Below, piece by piece: positions 34,237 through 47,458 of a stretch of DNA of 64,000 nucleotides (within the stretch, counting starts at the first letter, position 1; each line of letters begins with the position of its first letter). The translations under genes and the position numbers were made by a program. The notes beneath the pieces were generated by a model. It was not told the origin of the DNA and searched no databases. It worked only from the letters and a program-made list of their open reading frames with translations. Source of the stretch: Metaphire vulgaris. Lineage: Eukaryota > Annelida > Clitellata > Crassiclitellata > Megascolecidae. The stretch is from the NCBI GenBank assembly GCA_018105865.1, contig CM030842.1, forward strand, positions 10,229,323-10,293,322, read 5' to 3'.

Positions 34237-35276
34237 TATAGAATAATATAACTATACCTACAATTGAAAAAAAGTTGTCATTAGACCCATAACGAACATT
34301 TTCATATTCGATCTTCATGTTTCACGTTTTTCCGAGTGAGACTGTTCAATTGCTGTCATTCGTTCTGCTTCCTGGTGCACTTTTATTCCTTCTCAGTTTC
34401 GAATATCAGTTTTACATACGCAGCCCAGAGTTGATGACCGTAACAAAATATAATTGCGCGTGCAAAGCAAGATTCTCAAGAGCTGGCGTTTCTCTTAATG
34501 AAGTTGTTAGGAGACAGAATGAAGTGTTGTTGGTTTTTGGAAATGAATTAATTGTTTCATCACTTATTTCCATCATATCAGCTGCCATTAGTGAAGCCAG
34601 GACCATAACAGGCTATATTTAAGAATAAACAATTCTCTTCACAGGACAATTATGATCTCAGCTTGTTAAGTTTATGTTTCTGAAGATTGACCTATATTCG
34701 GCAGTCATCACTTGAGCACAAAGTTTTCTTTTTCAATTCATTTAGCTAACAAAAGATTCTGGAATTTATTTTTTGAATATTTTATAAATAAAAAACTGCC
34801 TCATTTTTGTGCAAGTCCAGGAAAGTGCGGACATACTTTTTTGTGCGTCGTTCAGACGACGACGATGCTGATGGCAGTAGTGATGGTAATGATATTGTTG
34901 TTGTTGTTGATGATGATGATGATGATTATTATTATTATTATTATTATTATTACTTTATTTATATACTGTGTTCGGAATAAAGTGGCCCCTTAACATATTG
35001 CAGTAACTACTTCGAACCTGAACTGATTTAGGCATAATTTCAAGTACGTAAAGCGACAACTATTTTGTCGTTGTAGAGAAATTTCATTGGAATCCGTTGA
35101 CTACTGTAGATTAGGAGTTTTGCAACTTTTGCGGTCAGCTCTCGTGTCATTTTCTACGTCACCGAGTTAACAAACAGGCAAAAATGTTTTCGAATGAAAA
35201 TCGTGTTTTAACTGCATGAAGCACATAGGTCCTACATGTAGAGTAGAAAAGGGATAGGGCCTACGGTTCTAACAGA
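34237..35276. other. No gene recognised; (TTA)n
   Basis: Contains a (GAT)n/(TTA)n tract at about 34905-34962. The 101-codon frame 34317-34622 is unrecognised. Confidence 0.5.
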
Positions 35277-35344
35277 CAGGTTTTTCCTGCTAGAACAGGA
35301 TAGCTAGAACAGCTACTAGTAGCTGTTCTAGCCGGAAAAACCTG
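35277..35344. repeat. Compound palindrome
   Basis: The outer arms CAGGTTTTTCC and GGAAAAACCTG continue as CTAGAACAG/CTGTTCTAG. A perfect inner inverted repeat with 15-bp arms lies at 35303-35317 and 35318-35332 (centre ACT/AGT). The word GCTAGAACAG or its complement occurs four times. Confidence 0.85.
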
Positions 35345-35497
35345 GGGCTATGCCTAGTCAATGACCGCCAACACTTCCGAACTTCTAAAAAAAAACTGAA
35401 AAAGTTAAAAAGTCCGACGAGTAAGATAGGTCATCCACTATTATTATGTAGGGCAAAGCTGAAATCTGGGGACTACAATCCCAGCTCCACCCTAGAA

Positions 35498-35691
35498 CAT
35501 GGGCGTCCGGAGGGGCGTGCAAGGGGTGCAATTGCACCCCCTAGAAAAATTGTGGAGTTATGAAAGTAGTAAAATTACTTGTTTCTTTCGTCACAAAGCC
35601 TTGTTTTGCACCCCCTTGGAAATGTTTTCATATATTTCGTCACAAGACCTTGTTTTGCACCCCGCTGGAAAATTTTCTGCGGACGCCCATG
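35498..35691. mobile_element. 194-bp MITE with perfect 8-bp target duplication
   Basis: The ends are CATGGGCGTCCGG and GCGGACGCCCATG. The 8-mer ccctagaa is exact at 35490-35497 and 35692-35699. The interior repeats TTGTTTTGCACCCC three times in degenerate form. A 105-bp sibling is at 6894-6998, with similar sequence also flanking it to about 7100. Confidence 0.85.
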
Positions 35692-35699
35692 CCCTAGAA

Positions 35700-36458
35700 T
35701 CGCCACTGCTAACAGTCTACTGACTGAATCGCCTCGAAAATGTCTACTGTTGTCAGATCCGTGGCGTTGGCCATCTGAAGGAAGGTTTGGTTGACAAAGA
35801 GTGGCGCTGTTTCGATCAGAGCCTCATGATGAAGTGACAGGGCAGTGAACCTGCAGCGGTGACATCGACTGCGTAAATGTATCCGCGCAAAAGGGGGAGG
35901 AGGACGTTTTGAACAGCCTATTCATATTTTGGACTTTCCAGGTTGACATTTGCAAGTAGAAACTGCTCCTTTTAGGTGGTCTTATTAAATGCGCACATCT
36001 CACTAATGACACGCTGTTGTTTGAAATAGACATTTCTGCATGTGTATGTAGAATGTTATTGAAACCGATGGAGGTTCGAGGCAGTTATTGCAATAAGTTT
36101 AGGGGCCACTTTTTCCGGACACAATGTGTTTATTATAAATAAATAAATAAATAAATATATATATATATACACATACACAAACGCAATCAATGTCTTGAAG
36201 TTCTTGGTTGATTGTGATCCTCTCTGTGTTTTCGGTTCAATAATACTAAGATATGAGACGAATTTAATTAGCATTTTTCTATTTAGGAAACGTTCTAGTA
36301 ATCGTTTATTTGTTCTTACACTGCTTTTCAGGTTCCACTTTGTCGTTTTGATTACACGAATAATAATTATTGGGTTTCCTATAACTATAAGTATAACTAT
36401 AAGTAGTGGTATTCATAAGTAATAATCACCATATATCTATACGCAACATACAGTCATA

Positions 36459-36520
<62 letters not shown>

Positions 36521-37399
36521 CATGCATGCATGCTGCATACTACACCGCATATGAATGAAATTTCTGGTAACAAAGTAGGCACTAAACATTTTAAAGCATA
36601 GAACCATGCAATCATTGACTGCTGGAATGTGGACTTTGACGCGAACGCAATTACCGTTAGAGAGGATATGAATAAATGCAGCTATTGATTAGCTGGTATT
36701 GACTCTTCGATGATTTTGAGTGTTTGCGTCGATCTTTAAAACGAGGACGTAGCATGGAGGCCAACAGCAGTTGTTCGATCTGTTCGTAATGGTTGGTGCA
36801 TGTATTTCATGATGAGGCTATGCATTTGCTGTCTATTCCATCGATTTCTTTCCGCTAAGGTCTCATTTCCGTTTGGCATGTATCCTGGCATCTGTCGTCC
36901 ATACGAAGATATTCCTTGCATGACCAAGCCACAGAGGCTGCGGATCAAGTCACAATCTGTTTACAGAGCGAGTCAGTCACTGGCATTTCGATTGACTTTT
37001 GTTGCCAGACGCCTCTGTTTTCTAAACATAAACGCCGCCAGTTAACTCTCGGAATATGAAACAGACCGACAGACCTTGTCTGTCATTCAGTCGTTATCTC
37101 CCTCAATTGACTCTCTCTGTGACAGGTTTCTGTTTCATTACGGAGTCTAGATGTACTCTACGTTCATCATTCTTTGGTCTATTTGATGATTATATATAAT
37201 GTCTTCTTAAAATTAACAGAAGAATTGTAGCGTAGAGTCTGATCCAGTTCCGTTGACTCCCGACCATTCCTTCAAAGCTCAAAGCGAATGTTTTCTATCG
37301 ACGAAGCAAATATACAGTACGGAATCTCGAAGAAAAACGAATAAATTGGCAAACGATGGGCAGACTATGCGCTCAACATTTGTTTGGATACAAGGGAAC
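35700..37399. other. No gene recognised; (TA)n
   Basis: A pure (TA)n run lies at 36462-36519 and a short (AAAT)n at about 36137-36156. No exon supported. Confidence 0.5.
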
Positions 37400-38715
37400 A
37401 GAGAGCTACGATATCCCGAATAATCTCAAGAACAGACTACCTGGCTCCGAGAGAGAGGCAGCCATCCAGCAGACTGAGAAATGATAAAAACCATACAGTG
37501 GATGGGGTAGCAGCAGATGCTAAAACAGGAGAAGAAGAACTGATCGGAGAACTCCATCGAGCATGTTTCAGAAATCAGAATATGGGAGACCAAAAAGTGG
37601 TGTTCAGGTGAGTGGACCCAATCAATACTGATGATGCTACCGAAAGGAGATAGCCACAAGGATTTAGGAGTGTTCGAACTATATAGGTCAAATGCCCTGA
37701 TATCTCGCGGCTCCCGCCCAAGCAAAGACCTATACTGTCGCTCATTTATCAAAGTTCAAGATCAATGCTGGAATACCATCTATCAGAGGCGAAGGGAGGA
37801 TTCGTGGGCCGTAGGAGCATCGTCCAACATGTCCTGACACTGAGACAGTTGGTCGAGCATGCAGGGGATTATGTGCCTATAACTGTTTTTTGGATTACAC
37901 CATGGTGTTTGACTCGGTTTGGTACGAGCGATTATAGGCAACGTTGAAGAGCTATGGGGGTGAACGGCAAGCTACCGATGATCATTAAGAGCCTATACAA
38001 CTCTGCGATGACCGCAGTCATGATTAACGGAAAATCGGAGACTGGTTCAGACCGACGGTGGGTTCGCAACAGGGCCACCCAATGTCACCGCGACAATTCC
38101 TGTTCATGTTCGAGCGAGCAATGGAGAAACTGAAGAAGGAGGAGGAGGAGAAGGAGTAGGATGAGGCAGAAGCTGTATTCATGGGAAGACATTGAATGAT
38201 TTGCGATTTTCTGACGACGTCGACCTCACATCATTCACACAAAATAGACTACAAAAAGATGCCGAACATATTCAAAGAAGATTAGGCCTGGAAATCAACG
38301 TACAAAGACAAAGGTCATGATGGCAGGTAGAGTGGAGGAGCCATTGGGTGTCAACTTAGATGGCATACTACTGGAAACTTTAGAACAGCTCGTACAGTAT
38401 AATATCTCGTTAGCCTGGTGGGTGTGATCGATTGAAATTGCAGTCACGAGAGATCAGGAGGAAGATTTTGCTGACGCGCTGGGTCGGCTTAACATGCAGC
38501 GATCAAATCAAACAGAGAAAAGAGCTCGGATGTTCGGTCACAAGATTGTACCGGAGGGAGCAAGCCCTCAGGGAAGACCCAAAGACGATGAATTGACGAC
38601 GTTAGGGAATGGACGATTCATTCGGCATAGGACCGTAAATTCTACAGCTGGCAAAGAATCGTCAGGCGGGGCAGCTGGTCTCAACGATTCCTGGAGGGGG
38701 CTTTGAGTTGATGGA
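37400..38715 (+). pseudogene. RTE-like LINE reverse transcriptase remnant
   Basis: Across several frames the + strand gives RT motifs in order: GGFVGRRSIVQHVLTLRQLVE (about 37794-37856); TMVFDSVWYERL, the usual A-D-KAFDSV box (about 37895-37935); LYNSAMTAVMINGKS (about 37995-38035); a Q-GHPMSP box (about 38065-38090); LRFSDDVDLTS, the catalytic F-DD box (about 38200-38230); and a final GRPK tail (about 38572). The layout fits RTE-type LINEs. Multiple frameshifts and stops, plus a GAGGAG insertion at about 38138, show it is dead. Confidence 0.7.
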
Positions 38716-39324
38716 TGGAAGCCAGTGTACAAATGGGACCATTAGGCAAAGACATTCATTTGAATTTGACTTCACTTGATATACCAGTTATACTCGGCAG
38801 TTGCATCCAGTTTTGACAACAGATGCCAAGCGCGCCAACAGTAGGAACTCCTCTAGCATAAGTTTACTAGGGTGCTGGATGAATCAGTAATTTTTGACTT
38901 TCCCAAGCTTTTCCCGACGTTATTATAAAATGCTCGCAAAAAACTGGAAGTGAAAATTTATTCTTCCAAAGTATCACTATCTTAAACCAACAAAACTGAG
39001 GTTTCTCCTTAAAAATGCAGTAGAATTAATGTCGAATAAAACTTTTGAAACATCGCCTTTAGCAAATGACATTAAAGAACCCCTCTTTGCCATATTAGAC
39101 AGTAAATGTCGCTAAGAGATATTTGGCTAACTTTGCCATGCCCAATAAACTCCAAAGGTCACCAAGAGACAAAAACGACAAGGTTATTTTGCGCAAAATG
39201 ATTCAATGCAATTGAGAAGTCGCGTTCTTTGTCAATCCTATTGACTCAGGCGGCGAAGTACTCGCTTAAGCATGTACACCAAAAGCAGTAAATGAGTACT
39301 AAATGTGCTACAGCACAGTAAGTA
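38716..39324. other. No gene recognised
   Basis: Nothing supportable between the two LINE remnants. Confidence 0.5.
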
Positions 39325-40600
39325 AATCCTCGTATATTTATATAGCGCTTTAGAAAGTAGCACCGTGTTAGCTGCTTATTTTATGCGCTTAATCTATCTT
39401 GAAATAGCTATAGGCAAGGTGGGCTGTCGGCCGGGCAAAGGTCAGCGTATCTATGAGGCGGCGGGGCAGGTTGCGATGGCTACGGAGGAAGTGACTTTTG
39501 GAATAGGAAGGTTTTAAGCCTAGACCTGAAGGCTTGAGGAGATAGTGAAGGAATTAGAGGAGAAGAGGAATCAGGGCTTGTTGTTTGACCATGGCGTAGG
39601 CTGCGGAGGGAAGCTGGAATTGAATTCCAAAGTTCTGGCGCAGCTTACGAGAAAGCGCGGTTGCAGATTTTGATAGTTCATTTATTTTACGGGCGTGAGA
39701 GTGTGGGACGAGATGACGATCGTGTAGGTCTAGTAGGCTGATGCGCTAAGAGTTTCGCAGGTTGACAGGTTTTGATGAATGGAGTGAACTGTATGTGACC
39801 GTTATTATCTTGTACTTGATGCGTTCGGATATTTTAAGCCAGTGCAGTGACTTCAGTGTAGGTGAGATATGGCAGAACTTTGGAGATTTAGATACATTCG
39901 GGAAAGTGCGTTTTGAATGGATTATAATTATAATCAAATTATAATTTGTGGATGGAGGTCTTTGAAGTCTATAGTAGAGGAAGTTGCATTAGTCTAATTT
40001 GAAATGGACTATTGAGGTGGCGAATGTGGAGGCAGTTTTGAAGTCGAGGCAAAGACGAAGGCGATAGATCACGAATATGGGCATAACAGGCTTTTTAAAT
40101 TTGAGAGATTTGTGATTTGAAATTTATAGAGATGAGTCAACTTGAAACCGAGGTTTTGTGCAGTTTAGCAGTGGTTACTCACTGTGGTGTCTGGAGCCAA
40201 AACTAGTTCGGGACTGTCAATTTTTTAACCAACTGGGGTAGTCCTATTAAGAGGAATTCTCTATTGGATGGATTGACAACAAGAGGTTAGATGACATCCA
40301 CGAAGAAATAGACGAGAATGCTGATTCAAGCGCAGTGGTTGATGTGTCGTTCGAAGGTGGCGAAAAGGAAAGGAATAGATGACTAGCTGAGTGCCACCAG
40401 CATAGAGTTGGTGACTAAGGTTGAGGGAGTTGATTAGGTATGAATGATAGTGGTGTAGTATAGAGACTGAACAATGCCGGTCCGAGGACGGATTCTGCAC
40501 ACCGAAATTTACGATATGGGATGATGAGGATTGGTTGAGGCATGAAACTTGGAAGAAGCGAGACCTGAGGTAAGATTTGAATCAGTGATGAGCTTTTCGG
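39325..40600 (-). pseudogene. CR1/Rex-like LINE remnant, minus strand, catalytic DD lost
   Basis: On the minus strand: SVLGPALFSLYTTPLS-like text then LNLSHQLYAGGTQL (about 40480-40385), and further down SLHWLKISERIKYKIITVTYSSLH (about 39880-39800), the thumb/post-RT region of CR1-type LINEs, ending in a short UTR at about 39330. The usual YADD is YAGG here because both Asp codons became Gly (40393-40398). Interrupted frames throughout. Confidence 0.7.
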
Positions 40601-40647
40601 ACATACCGAACCAGAGGGAGAGCGTCGCTCACGTAGAATTTTGCGAT

Positions 40648-41145
40648 CAATAGGTTCTCAACCTGTGTTTTGCGCGTCCATCTGCCTAAAGGTCCGCGAA
40701 AAATTCCTCAAATTTGTTTGTTTAAACAAAATTAAACACGTTCAGACAAATTTGGTCATTATGCATGTTTTACTTTACTCACTAGATGACAGCATATAGT
40801 AATGATTAAAGAGTTTCGACTTAAGTGCATTTATTTCAGGCATAACTTGACGCTAACAATAGGTCAAAGCAGCAAAGTTTCCCATAGGCCTGCTCAATTT
40901 TTTGAGCTTCGGGGCCGGCGCTGATCTCCGGTTTCCGTGGCATACAGTGAAGCGGGTGTCCAAAAACTTGATTTGGTAGCAGATACCATCAAATGTTTTG
41001 GCGACCCCTGCTGTGGGGGGAGCTTTTGACATTTCGTGGGGCGTGCCCGAACGTCTATTGCACTAGCCTACTATTGGAGGTGGTCCGTCATGTAAGCTCA
41101 ATAGCTCCACGTGGCCCTTCACCATAACATGGTTGAGAACCACTG
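40648..41145. mobile_element. hAT-like element remnant (GGTTCTCAACC ends)
   Basis: The left end is CAATAGGTTCTCAACC and the right end is GGTTGAGAACCACTG. CAGTGGTTCTCAACC is a common hAT terminus. The flanks do not form an 8-bp duplication, so ends may be eroded. No ORF. Confidence 0.5.
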
Positions 41146-43200
41146 ATCTACAGTATGTTCATGTTCTTAATTTTTAAAAATACGTCTTGTCTTAGTTAAA
41201 AGTCTGAGAAAATAACATCACTTGTAGCCAGGTTACATCGCTGATACGATCCATCGATCTTGCAATGTCTCTGCTTTCCTCTCCATTTCACAGTCATTCA
41301 TCTTCAAGCGATTACTGTAGCTGTCGGCAATTTAGCGTAAAATATTGGACTATTTCAAACGCGTTTATCTTCAGAAGCCGTTTACAGGTCATTCGCTTGA
41401 CGAATAGGGGTGGGGCGGATGCCTGCCATCAACGGCCGAAGACTGGAGGCGGATAGATCAAGTCAAGCGGTCGACTAGAAGACCAAATGCTGCGTCGATG
41501 CGAGATTCGACGAAAACAACAGTGAACCGGAGGTTGAGCAAAGCCCAGAGCAAGGACCATTTCTCAATGGCTTCATTATTTTGTCTGTTTGATAGAGATC
41601 TGAAGGGATTATCCACGAAGAAAAATGGCTTCCTGTTCCTTCGGCCCCTTCTTTTTAAGCCAACACACACACACACACACACACACTTTATAAACGTCCT
41701 TCGACTTAGCAGTCTTTGCTAATGAGATATGCTCAGTCAGGAGACAAAGTGTAAAAGCTTCTAAATTCTTTGAATTACTGCATAATGATAATAAAAATTA
41801 TAATTAATCACAGTTGCTGAATCTAAAGCCATCGGCCAATTGACGTTGTGACATAAAGATGCATATTCAACATGCTATTATTGCTAATAACTTAGGCTAC
41901 TTTTTCTGTTTCTGTTTCTTCTTCTTCCTTGACCATTCTCAGTCCGAAGGTTAGCAAAGCCCAGAGCAAGGACATTTTTGGACTATCTTTTATTATTTTG
42001 TCTTTCAACAAGTTAATATAATATAATATAATATAACAAGGTTTAAAGTGGTTCAGTAGGGACACACCACACACCTTATAAACCACTGTTGCTTAGCAGT
42101 CAATCTAATATCCTAAACTACTCAGGTTTATTTTGAACTCGTTTACAGTTGCATAATGATACTATCCCCTCATCCAGTTCATTCCATCTGTCCACTACTC
42201 TTGCACTAAAAAAATAAAGATTTATATCTCCCAACCCGTTTATTTGAACAGTTTCATGCTACTTTTTCTGGTTCGATCATACTGCTTCATTGTAAAAATC
42301 TTTCCTTTGGCATTTCCACTTTGTTTGTTAGTATTTTGCTATTACGGCTTGAAGTGTTGAAAACCCAGTCCAGGTTCTAATGTTGTCGAGCCATGTTATT
42401 GCCAAGAGCCAAATCTGATGTCCAAAAGTTATGGAATCCTATCAACAAACATCCTTAACATGATACATCTTGAACAGAGTAAGTTTAAGACCGGTCATTT
42501 TGCAAAATATTTCAGACTAGACTGTCTGACAATTTTGAATCAATGCTAAATCGACTCAAGACCCAGAGGCATTCTAATTTGCTAACTTTGCTGATTCGTT
42601 GAATCATTGTTGAATGTGTAATTGTGCATGGAACTAATAGGCTTACTGAAATTGGTCAAAGAACGTTTTTATTCCAGGACCAACTAGGCCTATTTTGAAA
42701 TAATTCCCTCTGTTTGGCCTGCAGGTCTTTCGCATGCTTTCCAATATAAGGAAACAAACTTATCCAGCTAAATTTTCGTCCAGTCTGTCTCGCTTATTTC
42801 AAACTTTTCTGCTTTGTCTGGCATTGACTTGATTTTTTGCAGATGGATTTGAAGTAACATAGACTGGTATTTAAGTGTATTAGACAAACGTCCGCCGTCG
42901 AATACAAACACACACACACACACACACACAATCACCCATCGTGTTTGACCAGAGCCACCTACCTATATTTAGAGGAGGTTATGGTTTTGACGGACGCGTC
43001 TTTAAACGAGCATAGCACACGCCGTTCGCCGTCCAGTCCGGCACGGTGCACCAGATGTCTTCCAGCCAATCGGATGCAAAAGTTGAACCCATATTTGTCA
43101 ATGATCACCAATCGGCAGAAAAACAACATGTCATTCATATTCTATTGTTTATTAATATAATTCATTAAATGGGCAATAATCATTAATCGTGTGGTCAATC
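41146..43200. other. No gene recognised; (CA)n runs
   Basis: Short (CA)n tracts at 41661-41687 and 42906-42929. GGTTRAGCAAAGCCCAGAGCAAGGAC is repeated in part at about 41532-41556 and 41949-41973 (core AGCAAAGCCCAGAGCAAGG), a short dispersed duplication. No exon supported. Confidence 0.5.
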
Positions 43201-43225
43201 TGACCATTAATTATAAGTTTAATTA

Positions 43226-43325
43226 CAGTAGAACTGTAAAAGCGTTAATTTCTTAACGGCGTTAATCGCGCGATTAATTTTTAATCGTGCGTTAATCGCG
43301 GTTTAATGCACATGTTAATTTTAAA
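43226..43325. mobile_element. Probable hAT-like terminus with GTTAATCGCG iterations
   Basis: GCGTTAAT, GGCGTTAATCGCGCG, GCGTTAATCGCGG in series resemble subterminal arrays of hAT elements. Only one end was found, so the element is partial or its other end has diverged. Confidence 0.4.
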
Positions 43326-43925
43326 TTCAAAATTTAGAGTCGTACAAACCAAAAAGTAGGTAAGTATTCAATCGTTCAACGATAAAGTAGATGCTCAAAC
43401 GGCAATCGTTTTCCGTTGTTTTATCAATAACAATTTTTTAGCAGCGTTCATTTAACAGCCAAGCTAATGGTTTAGTTTTAATTAATTAAAAATATATATA
43501 GTTCTATTGCTGATAATAGCAATGATAAAAACTTCCAGAGAAGCATTTTCAACCAATGCAGTAAGACCTAATCACGGTTATAATGGTTTTATCTTCTATT
43601 AATGCAACTAATGCATTGCTATTAGGCCTACATGTACAGCTGGCACCGTCAGAAAACTGGTCTTTGTGTGTTGCTGTGTCACGGCCACCGGCTATGGTGG
43701 AGTTGCCAAGAATGGTGTTTGTGTGTGTTGCGTTTTCAATCAACCTTCTGGCTTAGAATCCGTTCGAGATTGATTTCGCAGCCATTCATAGCCCATTAAC
43801 AGAAACTACTGATATACTGCAGTATGCCTTGAAGTTTCAGCAAACGTTTCCAAAATAATGATAGCCAGTGCCATTTCCAAGACTTCATTTTGCCTGCGAA
43901 GTCTTTCGTTTATTAATAAAAAGCA

Positions 43926-44050
43926 AAGATGGCAGAGTGGGTTACGTGCTGGAGCGTCAGGCTGACGGAGCGAGTTCAAGCCCCGTTAGTGCCCCTAGTG
44001 GCTTTCACACAGGCAGTAATGCCTTCTAAGCAACTATAAATCATGCTAAG
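43926..44050 (+). repeat. Candidate tRNA-derived SINE
   Basis: An A box TGGCAGAGTGG (43930-43940) and a B box GAGTTCAAGCC (43972-43982) lie ~31 bp apart, as in tRNA genes and their SINE derivatives. The intervening arms do not make a clean tRNA, so a degenerate SINE head or tRNA pseudogene is more likely than a functional tRNA. Confidence 0.45.
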
Positions 44051-45159
44051 TCTAAATAACTTATAACTCGCAATTCGCAAATTGATTTTTTCAAATAGAA
44101 CTGCGCGTTGTCCGAAAGGCCCTGTTATTTCCTCGTATCCGATTTCCAAATCCAGCGGTGTATAGGTCGATTCGCGATACGATTATTCTCTTCGTTGTTG
44201 GTTATAGGTCTATCATAGAGCAAACAAGTCTGTGTAAATTCTAAATTCTGTCGATACGATGACGCTGTACAAAGCAGACATTAACAACTCCTACCATTCA
44301 ATTTCTGTTCTCTTTGTGACACTAATTAACCTGAATGTTTGATCGAAATTTTCATAACGATATCTTGTCAGAGTTTGGTGCAACAGACGCACAACTGATC
44401 GGCTGGCATCTCTCTCTCTACCGCGGATGACAAATCATGAACGCAATTTTCGCCAGAAGCATTTCGCTCGCTCCTCGGAGTCATCATTTGCCGCTGAAAT
44501 TAAACGTTATATGTGTTTGCAGCAGACTGATCAAATATCGCCGATGTTGACATTCCACAGACTGCTGCCAGAGATGTCGAGGCGTCTGGAGCGGTGCCTT
44601 GGGAGTACGTTATGTCAGTTCGTGTGTTATCACGCTCGGCAACTGAAATGCAAACGATCCCTCTCTCGACCGACAATTATTTATTCCGTAATAATAACAA
44701 CTGGTTAATGAGGCGCCAATAGACCGACCATCGTCCGTCACAGGGCGAATGCATCGCCGTCCAACGCTTCACAGTCCATCTTCCGTCGGATCTTCATGGA
44801 TTGCTATTGGTACCGCTGTTCTATACGCTGAATATAATACAGGCCTAGAACTGCGACTGCTAAGGTATATTTTGACTGATTCATAGATTCATGCTTCTGG
44901 GTCTAATCGGTGGGATTTTGGGTCACTTGAGCAGGGATTTGGCTTAAACGTTTAGTTGTGTCAGCCGAGCAAAATCTGAGAATAAATTTCCGTTGAACTG
45001 GAATTTGGCTTAAATGTTCGAGAGCCAAAAATCGTGATTTGAGAAAATAGACGTTCAATATATTGCTCTAAATGTAATAGATCATTTTTTATTTAAAACC
45101 AAGCCTCTAGCACAGCGATCCGCAAACCCTGGCCCTCGGGCCAAATTTGTCCCGCGAAA
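44051..45159. other. No gene recognised
   Basis: A 93-codon frame at 44427-44708 is not recognised. CAGCGATCCGCAAACCCTGGCCC at about 45113 resembles a hAT end but has no partner. Confidence 0.45.
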
Positions 45160-45417
45160 CAGTAGCGTAGCGTGCCAATGGTTACTATGGCTCGAGCCAT
45201 GGGCGGCACACATGAAGGGGGCGGAAAATTGAGCGGCGATGACCTTTTTTGCTTGTCAGGTTGGTCGGAAAGTTTTAGCGTAGGGGTGGCACAATTTAGA
45301 AGGGGCGGCAAATTCGGCCGCGACGACCTTTTTTTGCTTGTCAGTTATAATAGGAGCAGGTTGGGGCGGCATTTTTTCCAGGAGCCATGGGCGGCACGAG
45401 ACCACGCTACGCCACTG
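45160..45417. mobile_element. 258-bp hAT-like MITE, CAGTRGCGTAGCG family
   Basis: The ends are CAGTAGCGTAGCGTG and CACGCTACGCCACTG. Flanks ccgcgaaa (45152-45159) and ccgcgaag (45418-45425) match at 7 of 8. Inside are two copies of GACGACC/GATGACC followed by TTTTTTGCTTGTCAG (45238-45259, 45321-45344), the module shared with several other elements. GAGCCATGGGCGGCAC occurs near both ends as a direct repeat. Confidence 0.75.
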
Positions 45418-45425
45418 CCGCGAAG

Positions 45426-47135
45426 GAGTTTTAGTTGACCCGCGAGATCCTTTACAAAATAGATTTTGGCAAATGATTCTCCTAGAAACGCCACTGTCCA
45501 CGTGCATTCCAAGAAGAACCAGGTCTGCAACTGCCAATTCCAGGTCTGCAATTTGACAATTCGCACACAAGTAATGTGTTACAACGCTGGCCTTCTAAAG
45601 TTAGAGCGGGGATCTCTCGCTGCTGCATGTCAAGGCAACGGACTGAGATTCAGTTGAGCGTCTTCTTCGCCTATTTAGAACTATAGGTTGCAATGAAGAA
45701 CGGCTGTGTAAGCAAAGCGGTATGGAAATTAAACATGTTGGGGTTGAAGTCCTCTTCACCTCCATTTCAGTGTGCTTGTTCGTAATTCCTGTATTGACGT
45801 TATGTTTCTTAAACTAGTTTAGCATGCAATGGAATTCTAATATGCCAGAGGATCGAATTCATTGCATAGCCATCAGGGACCCGGGCCCCCAATTCCGTAT
45901 GGGACAAGTCGTAGAGTTTGCTCAAATCCGATGAAAATTTTCGGGAAGGATCATCGGCTGATTCGATAGAGTAAATCGTATTGCGTCTTTTGCCAGTGTT
46001 TTATCCAGACTCCAGGCCTGGAGGGGGGAATTGAGGCTTTCTTGGGGGAATCTAATTGGTTGGAGGGGAAAAGACACAGTTCAATGCAAAATTTGTGTAA
46101 GTGCTGGGATTGTTGGGGGGTATTTTGAGTTTGGGTGGGAAAATCTCCTCTCCTAACACGCCTGTATAAACACTGGTCTTTTGCCCATTCTTTAAAGCCT
46201 TTGAAGCAGAGGTTTTCTACACTCTCAGCGGGGGTAACACCTCCCGGTTTGTGACAGACACCCCTGCCCTTACACCCCTTCTTAGGGGTGGTGGTGGCTA
46301 TCACTAAAACAGACTGATGTTAAAACTATGCATTTAAAATTTTAAAGGGGAAAATTCACCTCTGGAAATTGAAACTTGAGCACTATAACAGAGTACACAA
46401 AAATTAGAATGGACCGTATGAAAACGGAAGAGATGACAACGGAAATCATATTTTTGACTTGTATTTTGTCCTTTTTTCGGGGGCCAAGCATCGAACCTCG
46501 CCACCTTCCCCGCCCATTTCTATTCCTCTGATTCCAAGGAAGTCTAGATGAAACACTGGACAGTGACACCCCTGCAATTATGGGACACCTCCGCCCCCGA
46601 ACGCAAATTCCTTGGAAATAGCCTGCTGTGAATTACGCATCAGAGCTAAGAGTTTTTAACTCATTTTTCAAAGGCTTTTGCGGATGGAGCTTCGCCTCAG
46701 ATCCGCCAAGACATCTACAAATGCTTCCCTATCGGACTGAATTGAATGTTCGTGCCTGCCATCGGCGTGCTGCCTCTATTCTCGAACAATGACTACGTCA
46801 ATGGTCGGATTTAGTTCATATTATAATTTATAATGCAATAATAAAACTACGAGCAATAGAAACCGATATTGTAGTTATTTTTCTGCTACAAGGCTAGTGT
46901 GTGTGTGTGTGAAATGATTGCACACATGTAGCCTACATGTATATACATGTATATAGGCCTACTCAACATAAAACGGATATTGTACTTAAACATTTAATAT
47001 CTATATAATGGCATTTTAACTGTGACTTAAGAAAGGAAATTGCTTTAAAACTAGTCCTTCACGGGTACAGTTTCCGGATCGCTGCTTAGTCTGTTGGTGG
47101 CCGGAGCCTTACACGCACGCACACGCGCACACACG

Positions 47136-47185
<50 letters not shown>

Positions 47186-47400
47186 ATCAGACAATTAGGT
47201 CGTCGTATTTCTGAGTCTCCCGGAGGCATAAGAGAAGGAAGCTTTTTATTCCAGCGTTTATTCACGGCCATACAACGCTTCAACGCAGTATCGTTTCGAG
47301 GAACTTTTTTGGTGGCCGACCTAGAGGAACCTGAAGCGAGTTAACACACATTAATTTATGTCTCCGGACATTTTTCCTATAAGACCTTCGGGAATGAAGT

Positions 47401-47458
<58 letters not shown>

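Noticed and set aside
44427..44708. 93-codon open frame as a gene
   Set aside because: No family signature and no evidence beyond the absence of stops.
45113..47085. hAT element between CAGCGATCC (45113) and GGATCGCTG (about 47077)
   Set aside because: The termini match over only nine bases and the flanking 8-mers (ctctagca and cttagtct) do not match.
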